Source: Gnetum montanum (taxonomy: Eukaryota > Streptophyta > Gnetopsida > Gnetales > Gnetaceae). From it: a DNA stretch of 40,427 nucleotides. The position numbers and the translations under genes were made by a program. The notes beneath the pieces are model-generated. The model did no database searches and had not been told where the DNA came from. It saw only the letters and a program-made list of their open reading frames with translations. The DNA lies in the NCBI GenBank assembly GCA_015680685.1, contig MNCI01014405.1, forward strand, positions 1-40,427, in the 5' to 3' direction. Below are positions 30,795 through 40,427 of this stretch, piece after piece (within the stretch, counting starts at the first letter, position 1; each line of letters opens with the position of its first letter).

Positions 30795-31278
30795 AAGGTT
30801 CTTATTTTTTCCTTCAAATATCCACCAAATTACAACAAAAAATCTAGGTTATGGATTTTCATGTACAACATGAATTTTTCCTTGAAGCATTTCATTAGCC
30901 CCTCTTTATTGATGTTTTGAGTATCAACCAAAGAGACATCAACAAAGAACATGAAACATCGTGGTAGGTTCATCATCAGTGCTTCATCACGACAATTGAT
31001 TCTATAGTTGTCAAATCATGCCAAGAAGTGCTCATGAAGGTTCTTATTTTTTCCTTCAAATATCCACCAAATTACAACAAAAAATCTAGGCTATGGATTT
31101 TCATGTACAACATGAATTTTTCCTTGAAGCAATTCATTAGCCCCTCTTTATTGATGTTTTTAGTATCAACCAAAGAGACATCAACAAAGAACATGAAACA
31201 TCGTGGTAGGTTCATCATCAATGCTTCATCACCACAATTGATTTTATAGTTGTCAGATCATGCCAAGAAGTGCACATG
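30795..31278 (+). repeat. 242-bp direct tandem duplication, two copies
   Basis: AAGGTTCTTATTTTTTCC starts at 30795 and again at 31037. The copies agree at nearly every position, with a handful of substitutions (for example GGTTATGG versus GGCTATGG). The high identity implies a recent event compared with the neighbouring transposon relics. Confidence 0.95.
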
Positions 31279-31279
31279 A

Positions 31280-32170
31280 AGGTGAAATAGGGTCATAATG
31301 GGATGTCAAGAGTTTGGGATGAGATTATGGTTATATTGGCTATCAGAGAATGGTCGTATGGGCTAATGAATAATTTCAAATGTTGACATCATGGCTATGG
31401 TATGGTGATGACACGCTTGTTGATTTAGAGAGGTATTCATGCTTTGCACCAGGAACTACTAGTTACTTACTGATGTTTGGAGGAACTAACACTTACTAGT
31501 AGGCTTCTTTGGCCACTTAACTCTCTTTCTTTCTTGTGGGAGTGAAATATTCATTTGGTTTTGTTTCTAAGAATGAATTTTTGTTTTCTCACTGAATGAG
31601 ATGGGTTACATTCAGTGAACTTGGTTAGTAAAGCATGCCAAAGGAGATGTCACATGGCCATGGTGCATGAATGTTAAACATTGGTTTTCAATATTAGCAA
31701 CGTAAGGAAGGATGTAATTTGGCTATAGGGTTATGACTTGGGAGGAGTAACAAAGATTATGTGAGGTGAGAACTATTGACAATATTGAACAAGCTAACCA
31801 ACTCTTGTATACTGAGGTCACATGGTGACTCATCCTTTACGATGGATCACATCCTTGTGATGACTTTGGGCTTATCCTACAAGCATAACTCCAAGATTAC
31901 AACTAAAAAAATCAAAGAATACATATGTTTATGAAAGGTTACATGAAGAAAAAAGTGTATATAGGCCACCATTGATCATAATTGGAAGCACATATAAACT
32001 CTGTGTCATGCTATGTAGATTCATACATAATTTATAATATTTATGAGAGGCTAAGAAGATGTAGAGGGTTGTGTAGGATCACTTGTTATAGACCACTAAA
32101 ATTATCAATGTTGATTATTTGTCCAACTTGTGATTAAAAGAAACAAAGGTTATAAACAAATGGGTTAGTG
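31280..32170. other. No gene recognised; probable 3' flank of element D
   Basis: Lies downstream (minus strand) of the D integrase. It would hold the 3' untranslated region, PPT and LTR of D, but no LTR pair was identified. Confidence 0.35.
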
Positions 32171-32174
32171 TAAG

Positions 32175-33270
32175 ATGAAATATGGTTTGAGATAGAAATG
32201 GTTGACTAGGTTGGCCAATTCATTCCCATCCATGTTTGTCAACTTGAATGCTTCATTGCTATAAGCGTTGATGATTAGGAAAGGTCCTTCCCAATTGGGT
32301 GAGAATTTTTCTGCATGTTAATGAATGGCCTTGAGGACAAGGTCTCCTTCCTTGAATTTTTTCTTGTTTAGATTGTGATGATGCTATTTTTTTTGCTTTC
32401 CTTGCTATTGGTCGATGTTGGAAAGCATTTATATTCACCTTCCCTCCACTAAGTTGAGGTCTATAGTATGTAACTATTTATTCTTCTCATCATTGATGAA
32501 GTCAGATAGAGTTGCCCTTAATGATGGTACCTATAATTCAAGAGGCAACATTGCTTCAAATTCATAAACTAGGCTATATAGGATGGCTCTGGTTGTAGTC
32601 CTAAAGGTTGTCCTATAGGCCTACAAGGCATATAGTAGTCATTCATGTCATTTATAGATAGTAAGTTGATGCAAAGAAATGCTTAATGTCACTGGGTTTG
32701 GCTTGAACATTGGCCTATAAATAGTAAGTTGATGAAAAGGAATGCTTAATGTTTAGTTGTTGAAAAAATGTGTGAATTTCTTAGCTATTGAATTGTGCTC
32801 CATTATCTATCACAATTTTTAAAGATAGGCCAAAATGGGATACTACATTATCAAAGGAAAACTTACAAACTTGTTGCATTGTTGTTTTCCTAAGAGGGAT
32901 AGCTTCAACATAATTTGTAAAATATTTAGTTGCAATGATAATGTAACTATGTCCTATAGAGGATTTAGGAATTATTTGTCTAAGTATGTTGATTTTCCAC
33001 TATTGTAATGGCCATGTGATTTGAGTGTTGTGTAAATTAGTCAGTGGAATGTGTATTAAGTTGTTGTCATTAAAATGTGTCATAGGTTTTAACATTCTAT
33101 AGGTAATTACTCTTCATATAGGGCCAATAGTATCATAATCATCTAATATGTATGGCCATGGCTCTAGGTCCAATATGTCCCCCACATATACCCTCATAGG
33201 CTTGCTCAAAGACTTTGCAAGCTTTAGATTTGCCGAAGCATACTAATAATACACCATCATAGGGCCTTTG
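32175..33270 (-). pseudogene. Element D integrase, broken
   Basis: The zinc domain is visible at about 33225-33150 (FEQAYEGICGGHIGPRAMA, like 'H.G.CGGH..GR..A'). The second catalytic Asp is in KIVIDNGAQF (about 32820-32788). The C-terminal domain follows at about 32350-32180 (FKEGDLVLKAIH, PNWEGPFLIINAYSNEAFKL, NMDGNELANLVN), typical of plant gypsy integrases. Frame changes and stops are frequent. A partial 63-bp duplication lies inside the core. Confidence 0.7.
32658..32757 (+). repeat. 63-bp partial duplication within D integrase
   Basis: ATAGTAAGTTGATG followed by AAAG.AATGCTTAATGT occurs at 32658 and 32721. The 63-bp offset is a whole number of codons. Confidence 0.75.
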
Positions 33271-33660
33271 ACATAATGTGTTATTAGATACAATGACATA
33301 TTGTTTTGATTGTTAACATACAATGTTCTTCTAAGAGGTAGTTAGATTATATAGAGGTTCATCATGCATTAGGTAAAACCTAATGTTTTCAAACTACTCT
33401 TGTTAGGGAACATTGTCAATGGTAACTATAGAGGTGTCTTCAATGTTCTACATGATGGGAAGAGCATAGTTCTTTATTAATGAAGGTAACATGCTAAACA
33501 CATATGGTGTCATGCTTAGGACTAAGGTTGCAGTTGCATCAAATAAGATGTTCTTAGTTTGGGGGATGTGTTCAATACCAATATCTATAAAATGTAGCAT
33601 GGGTTTTATTGGCCAGATTGTAGTAAGGTTGTGAATGTTTAGCCTTGCATGTGTAGACTT

Positions 33661-33669
33661 CGATCACTT
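33661..33669 (+). repeat. Target-site duplication, left copy
   Basis: CGATCACTT, identical to 33856-33864, flanking the poly-A retroposon. Confidence 0.85.
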
Positions 33670-33855
33670 TTTTTTTTCGGAAAAAGGTCGAGGGGAATCT
33701 ATTCCAGAAAAAGAATGAGCTACACAGGCGCGTAGAGCGGGACCGTGGGCTCAGCCCCCAAAACAACCAAGGCAAGAAGAACACCCTGGAGGGCAGAAAA
33801 AAGAAACCGAGAAGCCACCTCCCACTGGCCCAAGGTCTCCCTACAGGTGGGCAGG
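33670..33855 (-). mobile_element. Small poly-A retroposon (SINE or LINE 3' end) inside D
   Basis: A 186-bp, clearly GC-richer segment ends in an A run on the minus strand (T run 33668-33677 on plus). It is flanked by the 9-bp direct repeat CGATCACTT at 33661-33669 and 33856-33864. Poly-A plus target duplication is the hallmark of non-LTR retroposition. The body starts CCTGCCCACCTGTAGGGAG on minus and contains GGGGGCTGAGCCC. No A/B-box promoter was convincingly identified, so a 5'-truncated LINE tail or a SINE both remain possible. Confidence 0.75.
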
Positions 33856-33864
33856 CGATCACTT
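33856..33864 (+). repeat. Target-site duplication, right copy
   Basis: CGATCACTT, identical to 33661-33669. Confidence 0.85.
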
Positions 33865-34084
33865 GTTTAACCATAAGTTGTGAATCACCTTTTACCATCA
33901 AAAGTGTAATTCCTAGGTTATAAGATACCATCATTCCTCTAATTATTCCTTCATATTTTACTATGTTGTTAGTGCATGAAAATGAGAAACGATAAGCAAC
34001 AGGTTGGATCTCACTAGAGGATAATGTTACAATGGTAGTAACACTAGCTCCATGGGCAATTGAGTCACTATCAAAGGTCATGAT

Positions 34085-34610
34085 GACCTCATATCCATTG
34101 GCTACATTGTTAACAATGTTAACATGCCTGTCATGGAATTTAGGATCTATGGCTTCATTATCTTCAATCTAGAAATTTGTGAGTTGGATGGCTATAACTT
34201 GACCTTCCATTAAGGCTTGGGATATGTAATGTAGGTCAAGATTGACTTTTATGGTCTTCCAATACGCTATACAACTACTCTTGTATATGTTGATCATTAT
34301 GGATCTTAGTATGTTATCTTTGCATATGATGTTGACTTGGATCCTAAAAAGGTAGTGTCTACACTTCTTCAAAGAGAAGACTAGGGCTAGGTAGTGCTTA
34401 TTAACCCCATTGTATTAGGTCTCATATGAAACCAATGCATGGCTCAAGTAATAGACAAGAAGATTTACTCCATCATCTAATTTTTGATAGAGCAAAGAGG
34501 CTATGAAGATTTTAGATATTGTAAGGTAGATGTAAAATGATTTATCTTTCTAAAGAGGATACACGATAGGCAATTTCGCCAACTCTTGCTTAATGTTAAC
34601 AAAGGCTTCT
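34085..34610 (-). pseudogene. Element D RNase H (gypsy-type), broken
   Basis: After the RT connection (YEWTDQCQEAFVNIKQEL, about 34635-34580), the frame runs through FYIYLTISKIFIASLLYQKL, LVYYLSHALVSYETQYN and the open frame 34372-34169 (KKCRHYLFRIQVNIICKDNI), following the usual RNase H order. It degrades the RNA strand of the hybrid. Confidence 0.65.
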
Positions 34611-35690
34611 TGGCATTGGTCAGTTCACTCATACTTTATCCTTTTCTTAAGCAAGTGTTTCATAGGTTGTAGCTTATTCATTAGGCTCAAGAGAAATCTA
34701 TGAATGAATTGTAATATACCTTTTAAACATCATAGTTCCTTAAGATTTCTTAGTAGTGATAGGTTGGTTATGACCTTAACCTTGTTAGGGTCGACTCATA
34801 TTCCTACCTTGAATACTACAAAACGAAGCATTTTACTAGTTTTAACATCGAAGATAAAATTTTTGGGATTAAGTATAAGCTCTTACTTAATACATTGTTG
34901 TAATACTAGGTTTAGGTCATGTGCATGGTCATTTGTTATTTTAGACTTGATAGCTATATCGTCAATATAATCATTGAGTAACCTTAGCATGTAGTTGCTA
35001 GAAATGTAGGCCATGAGTCATTGATAGGTTGCTCCTACATTATTTAAATCAAATGAAATCATGGTATAACAAAAGGTTTCCCAAGGGATCATAAAGGTTT
35101 TGTACAATTAATGCTTTGGGTTAATCGTAAATTGGTTATATCTTGAGAACCCATCCATGAAGGACAACAAGGCATGTCTAGTTGTACTATCGATAAGTTG
35201 ATTAATACTAGGCAACTAGAAATCATCTTTAATAGTTATCTTGTTGAGGTCATGGAAATCAATACAAATATGAATACTCCAATTTTTCTTAGGGACTATC
35301 ACTATGTTAGATACCCAATTTGTGTAATTGATGGTGTGGATGAAACTAGCTTTATAAAGCTTCATAATCTCATCATAGACTACCAGGGCTAAATCTAGTA
35401 TAATTTTGTGCACCTTTTATTTAACTAGTTTGATACTAGGGTCAAGTATGATATTATGCTGCACTAAATATAAATAAAGTTATAGCATATCCTTGTATGA
35501 CCAAGAAAAGTATTTAATGTTATCTTGAAGGATCTTGGTGATGTCTTTGACTATTTGGGGTTCTAGTGAGGAATTTAACTTTAGTGTCTTCTTCATACCA
35601 TTATGGGTTGTAATGGAAATCTCAAATAGAGAGTTATTAGTGATGTCTCCAGCCTCTAAATCCAAAGCTTTAACTATGTATTCAAGCCAT
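34610..35690 (-). pseudogene. Element D reverse transcriptase, broken
   Basis: From the right: FSWSYKDML at the domain entry (about 35508-35482), ASFIHTINYTNWVSNIVIVP and KKNWSIHICIDFHDLNKITI (about 35350-35228), FMDGFSRYNQFTINPKH (about 35165-35115), YMLRLLNDYIDDIAIKSKI with the YIDD catalytic site (about 34992-34937), and LRCLKGILQFIHRF (about 34740-34700). The order and residues are those of plant gypsy RTs, which copy the RNA in the cytoplasm. Several in-frame stops interrupt it. The catalytic Asp pair is kept. Confidence 0.8.
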
Positions 35691-35699
35691 TCAAGGAAA

Positions 35700-36060
35700 A
35701 TCTATATTGAGGTTATGTGATAAAATAGGCTCCCAAGCTCGAGATTTAAGCATTATAGGTTAATTGATCATTTGACATCATCATAAGGTCCATTTAGGCT
35801 CAAAGGTAGTTTGAATAGTACCCATGTATCCATGATCCATTCTTGCATATCAACGTTGTTAAAATAATGCAAAATGTTGTAATGATAAAGCACAACATAG
35901 CTAAACAAGGTTAAAATGAACTGAAAAGAAGAAAAATGAGGCCAAGTAATGTCATAACAATGTAAATTGGAGTGAATTAATGACAAATGATACTAATTAA
36001 GTGCTAAATGAAGGTCAATATCATGAAAAATGATATCAAACAATGTTGAATGAGTTTTTA
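35700..36060. other. No gene recognised
   Basis: Upstream of D pol on the minus strand, where protease and gag would be expected. No such motifs are visible, and AAAT-containing repeats begin to appear at about 35980. Confidence 0.4.
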
Positions 36061-36066
36061 ATGCTA

Positions 36067-36232
36067 CCAAATGACATCAAATGATGCTAAATGATGATCA
36101 AAATGGTGTCAAATGACACAAAATGAAGCCAAAATGATACAAAATGTATCAAAATTATGCTAAATGATCTCAAATATTATCAAAATTATATAAAATGATG
36201 TCAAATGATATCAAAATGATACAAAATGGTGT
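36067..36232 (+). repeat. Phased AAAT array, about 16 copies at 10.3-bp spacing
   Basis: AAAT occurs at 36069, 36079, 36089, 36101, 36111, 36121, 36132, 36142, 36152, 36162, 36172, 36183, 36193, 36203, 36214 and 36224: fifteen intervals of 10-12 bp, mean 10.3. Units are of the form CAAATGATRT with drift. Short A-runs repeated once per helical turn are known to bend DNA. Confidence 0.85.
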
Positions 36233-37140
36233 AGGAAAGGGTTGAAAAAGTATAAACATGATCGAAAGGAATTGAAAAGGGTCAAAAATAGTAATATTTA
36301 TTTTTAGTACATTTTATCAAAATAAGGTAAAACATATGAAAATAGAATATAAGTTGTGAAGATAAGTCAAAATTTAGAAAAAATAGGCCATAGATTTCTG
36401 AAATACAAAAACAAATATTGTAAAAAGGCTATAAATTGTTAAAACAGGTAAAAATCTTGTGAAATTAAGGAAAAATATTGTCTAAAATGCTAAATAAAAT
36501 TAAATAAAAATAATTGAATTAGTGAAAAAATCTCATGTAAAATGGTTGTAAATTGCTTAAAAATGGAATTTTTGTTGGTCAAAAAATTAAAAGAGCTAAA
36601 ATATTGAATTCTTAGCATGTGAGAACTATTTTCACAGTGTGTGTGGAGTCTAGATTGCCATAACAACATGTCAATATTTTTTTTATGTTCTGTGTTTAAC
36701 ATAATGTTAAAAAGGCTAAATTTTGGTTCATGTTGGAAGGTTGAGTAGTGTAGCTAGTTATTTTTCGCATTTTTATTGCCAATGGTGTTACTGTAGAATT
36801 TACTTTTGTTAAAATTTTCTTTAAGGATTTTATGTTTTCTTATGGCTATGGATTTATGGATTGGTGCATGTAGGGATTTGTGAAGCCCATCTTAATTTTT
36901 GTGGAGTTGGTGAAAATCTTATGTTGTATCAAGGAAACCACACAAAAGAGTTTAAACTTAGATATGTGCATTGATAGATATGCTTTGATATGGTTTAGAC
37001 TTGGTGCAAGAGAATTCTTGACATACTTTCTCTACAACTATAGTGTTATCATGTGGTCATACTTGGTGGTGGATGTTGCCTTAGTCATCATAGAGACTCT
37101 TAGTAAGATCTTCTACTCATATATTGTAGTTCATAGTAGA
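36233..37140. other. AT-rich, no gene recognised
   Basis: A-rich sequence with many AAAATTGT-like words. An 87-codon plus-strand frame at 36880-37143 shows no domain and is probably chance. Confidence 0.35.
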
Positions 37141-37159
37141 TGATCCTAACACTCAAAGA

Positions 37160-38291
37160 GATATAGAGCATGACAAGAGCTCATACTTTGTAGAAGTTAG
37201 ATACCAATTTGGATCATCATTCATCTAGCCTCATGCTTAGCCTTGATATAGGCATCAATCTGATCATGAAGTTCTCTAGGCATCTTATAGGCCATAATAT
37301 CACATAGAAAAAATGACTCAATGAGAACTGAATCTTGTCTATGAACACTTCCTAGAGGTGCTGTGTAGCACTTGGGAAGCTACACAGCTAATAATGAAGC
37401 TAGCCTATTGTGCTATTCGTAAGAACTTGTTCAGGCTAACACAGATCAGATCAAACAAGGGTCATATTCACTTAAGAATACCTCACAATAATAGAGTATT
37501 TGCAAATTAAACCTGTAAACTTAGAATCAAACAATTTCTATTGCAATCTCAAACACTTGTGCTTATAATTCATTAGATTACATTCTTATATAAAAAAGAA
37601 GAAAGGGAAATGACAAACTTGGGGATGACAAAATAAGCTCGACTACTACATCATTTCTGCAATTATTGTAGTACATAGAGAAGGAAATGATTAATTTATA
37701 ACATAATTTAATAGAGAGCTTTTAGAATTTCTTGGTGCATGTTGCACATCTTGGACATTGGTATTTGACAGTCATGACAGAGTTGAATTAGCTTAGACAT
37801 CTCCTCCAACATTATTGCTAGTGTCATGGTAGCCTCTTGTGAATACTGGGAGTGTTCAAATAGGGGTGGTCTTTCCACTTGGCACTCATTATGATACAAT
37901 TTCACATCTTGATATAGATTGATTGTTGGAACATCTGGCACAAAGCATTTTCCTACCCATCCCACTCAAGCAAAGTAATGAAATAGTTGCATGTTAGGTC
38001 ATTAACAAATAATTGACACCTTGTCAGCAAGATATTATATAACACCTTTTTTCTTTGTAGATGTAGAAAAATATTAACCTCCAAACATGACCATTTCAAG
38101 TTGTTTACTATGAAATCAATGCACAAAACCATGTTCACAAAGAAATTTGCATTGGGATATAGCTTGGAAACACTACTTGTAGATTCTTGTGGAAAGTAGC
38201 CACTAATTCGATGACACCATTCCACACATCCTTCAAGTAAGTATAGTGGCCATCTTATCCATTGTTTAGCCACTATTGATTCCTCTAACAT
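37160..38291 (-). pseudogene. Unassigned coding relics downstream of the caulimovirid pol
   Basis: Three frames on the minus strand look coding: 38291-37953 (112 codons), 37965-37708 (85 codons, overlapping the first by 13 bp in another frame) and about 37395-37210 (IMAYKMPRELHDQIDAYIKA before a stop). They follow the RNase H of the endogenous caulimovirid on the same strand and could be its downstream frame, or another element. No motif was recognised. The overlap suggests one longer frame broken by a shift. Confidence 0.35.
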
Positions 38292-38299
38292 TGATGTTG

Positions 38300-40427
38300 A
38301 CGCAGGTGAGAGAGGCGAGACTCACAACATGTAGCTGATAATTTCCCTTGTGAGAGCATCTGGTAGTGAGTTTACTTTACCTGGAATCTTTTCTATTGAA
38401 AAGTCATACTGAGATAGTAGGAACTACCACCAAGAAAAGCACTATAGCTTTAGAGAAGTCGTGATTCTTCTTTTTATTAGAGTTTCTAAGTTTGAAGAAT
38501 CTTTTTTTAGAATAAAAGGCTCTTCAATTAGATAGACATGAAAATTTTCTACACCTTTAATTTCTGTAAGCATTTCCTTTTCTGCTAGCCAATAATTCAA
38601 CTCATTTTTGGCAAAGCAACTTGATGCATAGGCATAAACCTACTCATGATTCCTTAAGGAAACTTGTCTTCAATAATATTGCTCCTCATGCGTTGAAATT
38701 GACATCAGTGTTGAGGATGCATGAACCTTCGAAAATGGGTTCTAGTGGAGGTAGCTTTTGGCATTTTCTTTTGAGATTCTTTACTTGTTCTGTAGCTTCT
38801 CTAGTTTATTTGAAAGGGCTAGATTTCTTACATTTGCAGATCTAGGTAGTCTTATCAAAAAGATGAGAAATATGTCTAGAGACATAATTTATACATCCCA
38901 AAAATCTCATGCATTGTTCCTTAGATTCTAGCTAGTTTGGGAATTGAGGGATTTTTTAAAGCACATGTAGTTGCATATGGATTTTCCCATTCTTTATTAC
39001 TAGTCCTAGAAATTCTATTGTTGATTGATAGAAATAATTTTTTTTGGATCAGCGGAGAGCCCTATCCCATGCTTTAAACACATTTAGCAAACTCCTTGAG
39101 ATGTTCATAATATTCTTGAATTGAGTCAGAATAGATTAAAAAATCATCAATATGATTAGCTAAAAAACATTTTAATTTGTCAAACACACTATCCATTCTA
39201 CATTGAAATTATGCTAGAGTGTTCTTCAATCTAAGTGGCATCACCAAGCATTTGTACAATCCTCTTAGGTTGCTAAGTGCTATCTTATGAATATCTTCCT
39301 TAGCAATCATGATCTGGTGGTAACTTGACTTATAATCAAACTTGCTAACATTTTCTTTGAAGAAACTCTTTGAATTAACACTTCTTTATTTGTCAAAGGC
39401 CATTTAATATTCATAGTCACATCATTTAATGGAATGTAATTTATCACCATCCTAGCTTTCCCTATTTTAATCTTAGCATGATTATGAACCACAAAGTAGG
39501 CATAAGAATAGCTCGAGGTTGAAGCTCTTACCAATCCTTTCTTCACAAATTCTAAAAATTGATTTTCAAATTTGATCTCATTAATTCTCCTCATAGGTAT
39601 GACCTCACTTTGTACTGGGATAGGATGCATTGTTGGAATATAGGTGACTGAGTTGTATTTAGACCAAAATTCAAGTAGGTGCTCATAATACCATTTCTTT
39701 AGTAAATTTTATAGTTCTTTGATGGTGTTTATCTTCATTCCTTGGAATTTAAGCATCTTTTTCACTCTTTGAAACTTGGATATTTGGCTTTCTTGAATTA
39801 CTTCATGCTTGATCAGTTGGGCTAAAGAAGGGTTATTAGCATAGTACTTGGTTTGCTCAAACTAAGACTTTCCCAATTTTGGTGGAATCCTTGGAATAGT
39901 GAGCTTTTGATCTCCAATTGTTATGACAATCAATTCTTTTCCCACTATGTAGTATGAGAATTGATCCATGAAATTTGCTCCTAGCCTAATGATGAATCCT
40001 CAATTTTTGATTTAGATGAAGTCTATTTGTCCTATTAATGTGTCATTAATTTTGATTGGGATATCAAGATCAAACTTATTTAGATGTCTCATCCCATTCA
40101 TGATGTCAATCCTAAAGGGTCTTGTAGACTCAACCCAATTTTCCATTACCTTTTGATGAGCAAAATTCAAGGTAGAACTAGTATCTATGAAAGTTGTGAA
40201 CTTTCTTCATTTCAATTTTTTATTTATTGCTACTTTAATTGCAAAGCTGAGATTTTTTCCTTCTTTCTCCAATTACATGGTATATAGGTTTGGTGGATCT
40301 AATCCTCTCCTTTGGCTCTATTTATCAACCAAACATCTACCAAAATGATTATGCTACTGAGTTACATGAACTAGCTACAAAGTCTGCTAAAGAATGAATA
40401 GCTATTACTTCCAAGTATTATCATCTA
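38300..40427 (-). mobile_element. Endogenous caulimovirid (pararetrovirus) relic: protease, RT, RNase H
   Basis: On the minus strand the window's right end carries a decayed copy of a plant DNA pararetrovirus polyprotein. Order: protease near 40190-40150 (active-site motif D-T-S instead of D-T-G), reverse transcriptase 39630-39100 (RMVINYIPLND then PLTNKEVLIQR, typical of caulimovirids rather than LTR elements; catalytic box HIDD where Y-x-D-D is expected), and RNase H about 38690-38380 (NYWLAEKEMLTEIKGV, then IPGKVNSLPDALTRE). Multiple stops and frame changes break every domain, so this is an old non-functional genomic copy. It continues beyond the window. The genus was not determined; gymnosperm genomes are known to hold their own caulimovirid group. 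Confidence 0.7.
39307..39630 (-). pseudogene. Caulimovirid reverse transcriptase fragment (107 codons open)
   Basis: The longest open piece of the relic. It covers the RT entry (a VIPMR segment, then NQFLEFVKKGLVRASTSSYS) and the basic RMVINY block, and ends with a stop before the catalytic Asp pair near 39150. The block with R-M-V-x-N-Y is characteristic of Caulimoviridae. It is not a complete enzyme. Confidence 0.7.

Larger units (their letters stand above)
33572..34081 (-). pseudogene. Element D second RNase H (aRNH), interrupted by a retroposon
   Basis: This 169-codon open frame begins FDSDSIAHGASVTTIVTLSS, then AYRFSFSCTNNIVKYEGIIR, YNLGITLLMVKGDSQLMVKQ. This is the archaeal-type RNase H order (D..., F..CTNN.AEYEA, GDSQLV..Q) with its acidic residues largely retained (E in KYEG, D in KGDSQ). 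At VKQVI the frame enters 195 bp of unrelated GC-rich sequence (insert plus duplicated target) and exits in frame into domain sequence (YTCKAKHSQPYYNLANKTHA). The open frame is therefore a chimera and not an intact protein. Confidence 0.75.
32175..35690 (-). mobile_element. Element D: pol region of a Tat-lineage Ty3/gypsy element
   Basis: Right to left: reverse transcriptase, RNase H, a second (archaeal-type) RNase H and integrase with zinc domain, core and C-terminal domain. The double RNase H is a known mark of the Tat lineage. No gag or protease was found to the right, and no LTRs were recognised. All domains carry stops. Confidence 0.75.

Noticed and set aside
33572-34081. 169-codon open frame as an intact novel protein
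   Set aside because: It is RNase H sequence read through an inserted poly-A retroposon; the middle 65 codons are insert plus target duplication.
36067-36232. CRISPR or telomere-like array
   Set aside because: 10-11-bp degenerate units without spacers; the unit does not match plant telomere repeats.

Overview
The window reads as nuclear DNA of a seed plant, most likely a gymnosperm. It is AT-rich, holds many old and partly nested LTR retrotransposons, a decayed endogenous caulimovirid, and one multi-exon NLR immune-receptor gene. No bacterial features (operons, Shine-Dalgarno sites, CRISPR, IS elements) are present. The gymnosperm call is an inference from the look of the NLR N-terminal domain and the repeat style; no database search was possible.

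Layout. 0.6-1.4 kb: traces of a Ty1/copia LTR and primer-binding site (minus). 1.65-2.9 kb: a broken O-methyltransferase gene (plus). 3.66-5.64 kb: a degenerate spliced coding unit (plus), ending tail-to-tail with the protease region of a minus-strand LTR element ('C', 5.7-7.46 kb, resuming at 15.36-16.14 kb). C is split by a complete LTR-bounded Ty3/gypsy element ('A', 7,460-15,359, plus) with two LTRs, PBS, gag, protease and integrase but no reverse transcriptase or RNase H, and a 332-bp assembly gap. 17.2-20.75 kb: 'B' (minus), a relative of A with a recognisable LTR and gag. 22.16-28.21 kb: the NLR gene (minus, nine proposed exons). 29.57 kb: a possible further LTR start. 30.4-31.3 kb: tandem duplications. 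32.2-35.7 kb: the pol region of a Tat-lineage gypsy element ('D', minus: RT, RNase H, second RNase H, integrase), with a small poly-A retroposon inside the second RNase H. 36.07-36.23 kb: an AAAT array with helical period. 37.2-40.4 kb: endogenous caulimovirid protease, RT and RNase H relics plus unassigned frames (minus).

The only gene that may still matter to the host is the NLR. Its nine exons join with consistent splice phases except at exon 6, where a perfect 8-bp tandem duplication shifts the frame. With one copy counted, the model is 1,029 residues: N-terminal extension, RPW8/MLKL-like helical domain, NB-ARC, LRR. As sequenced it would stop before the NB-ARC.

The transposon proteins are all broken by stops and frameshifts, and the three proteases seen have altered active-site triads. 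I found no clearly new multi-gene system. The most unusual items are the 8-bp NLR frameshift, the in-frame retroposon in D, the short zinc knuckle shared by A and B, the RT-less element A, and the 10.3-bp-phased AAAT array.
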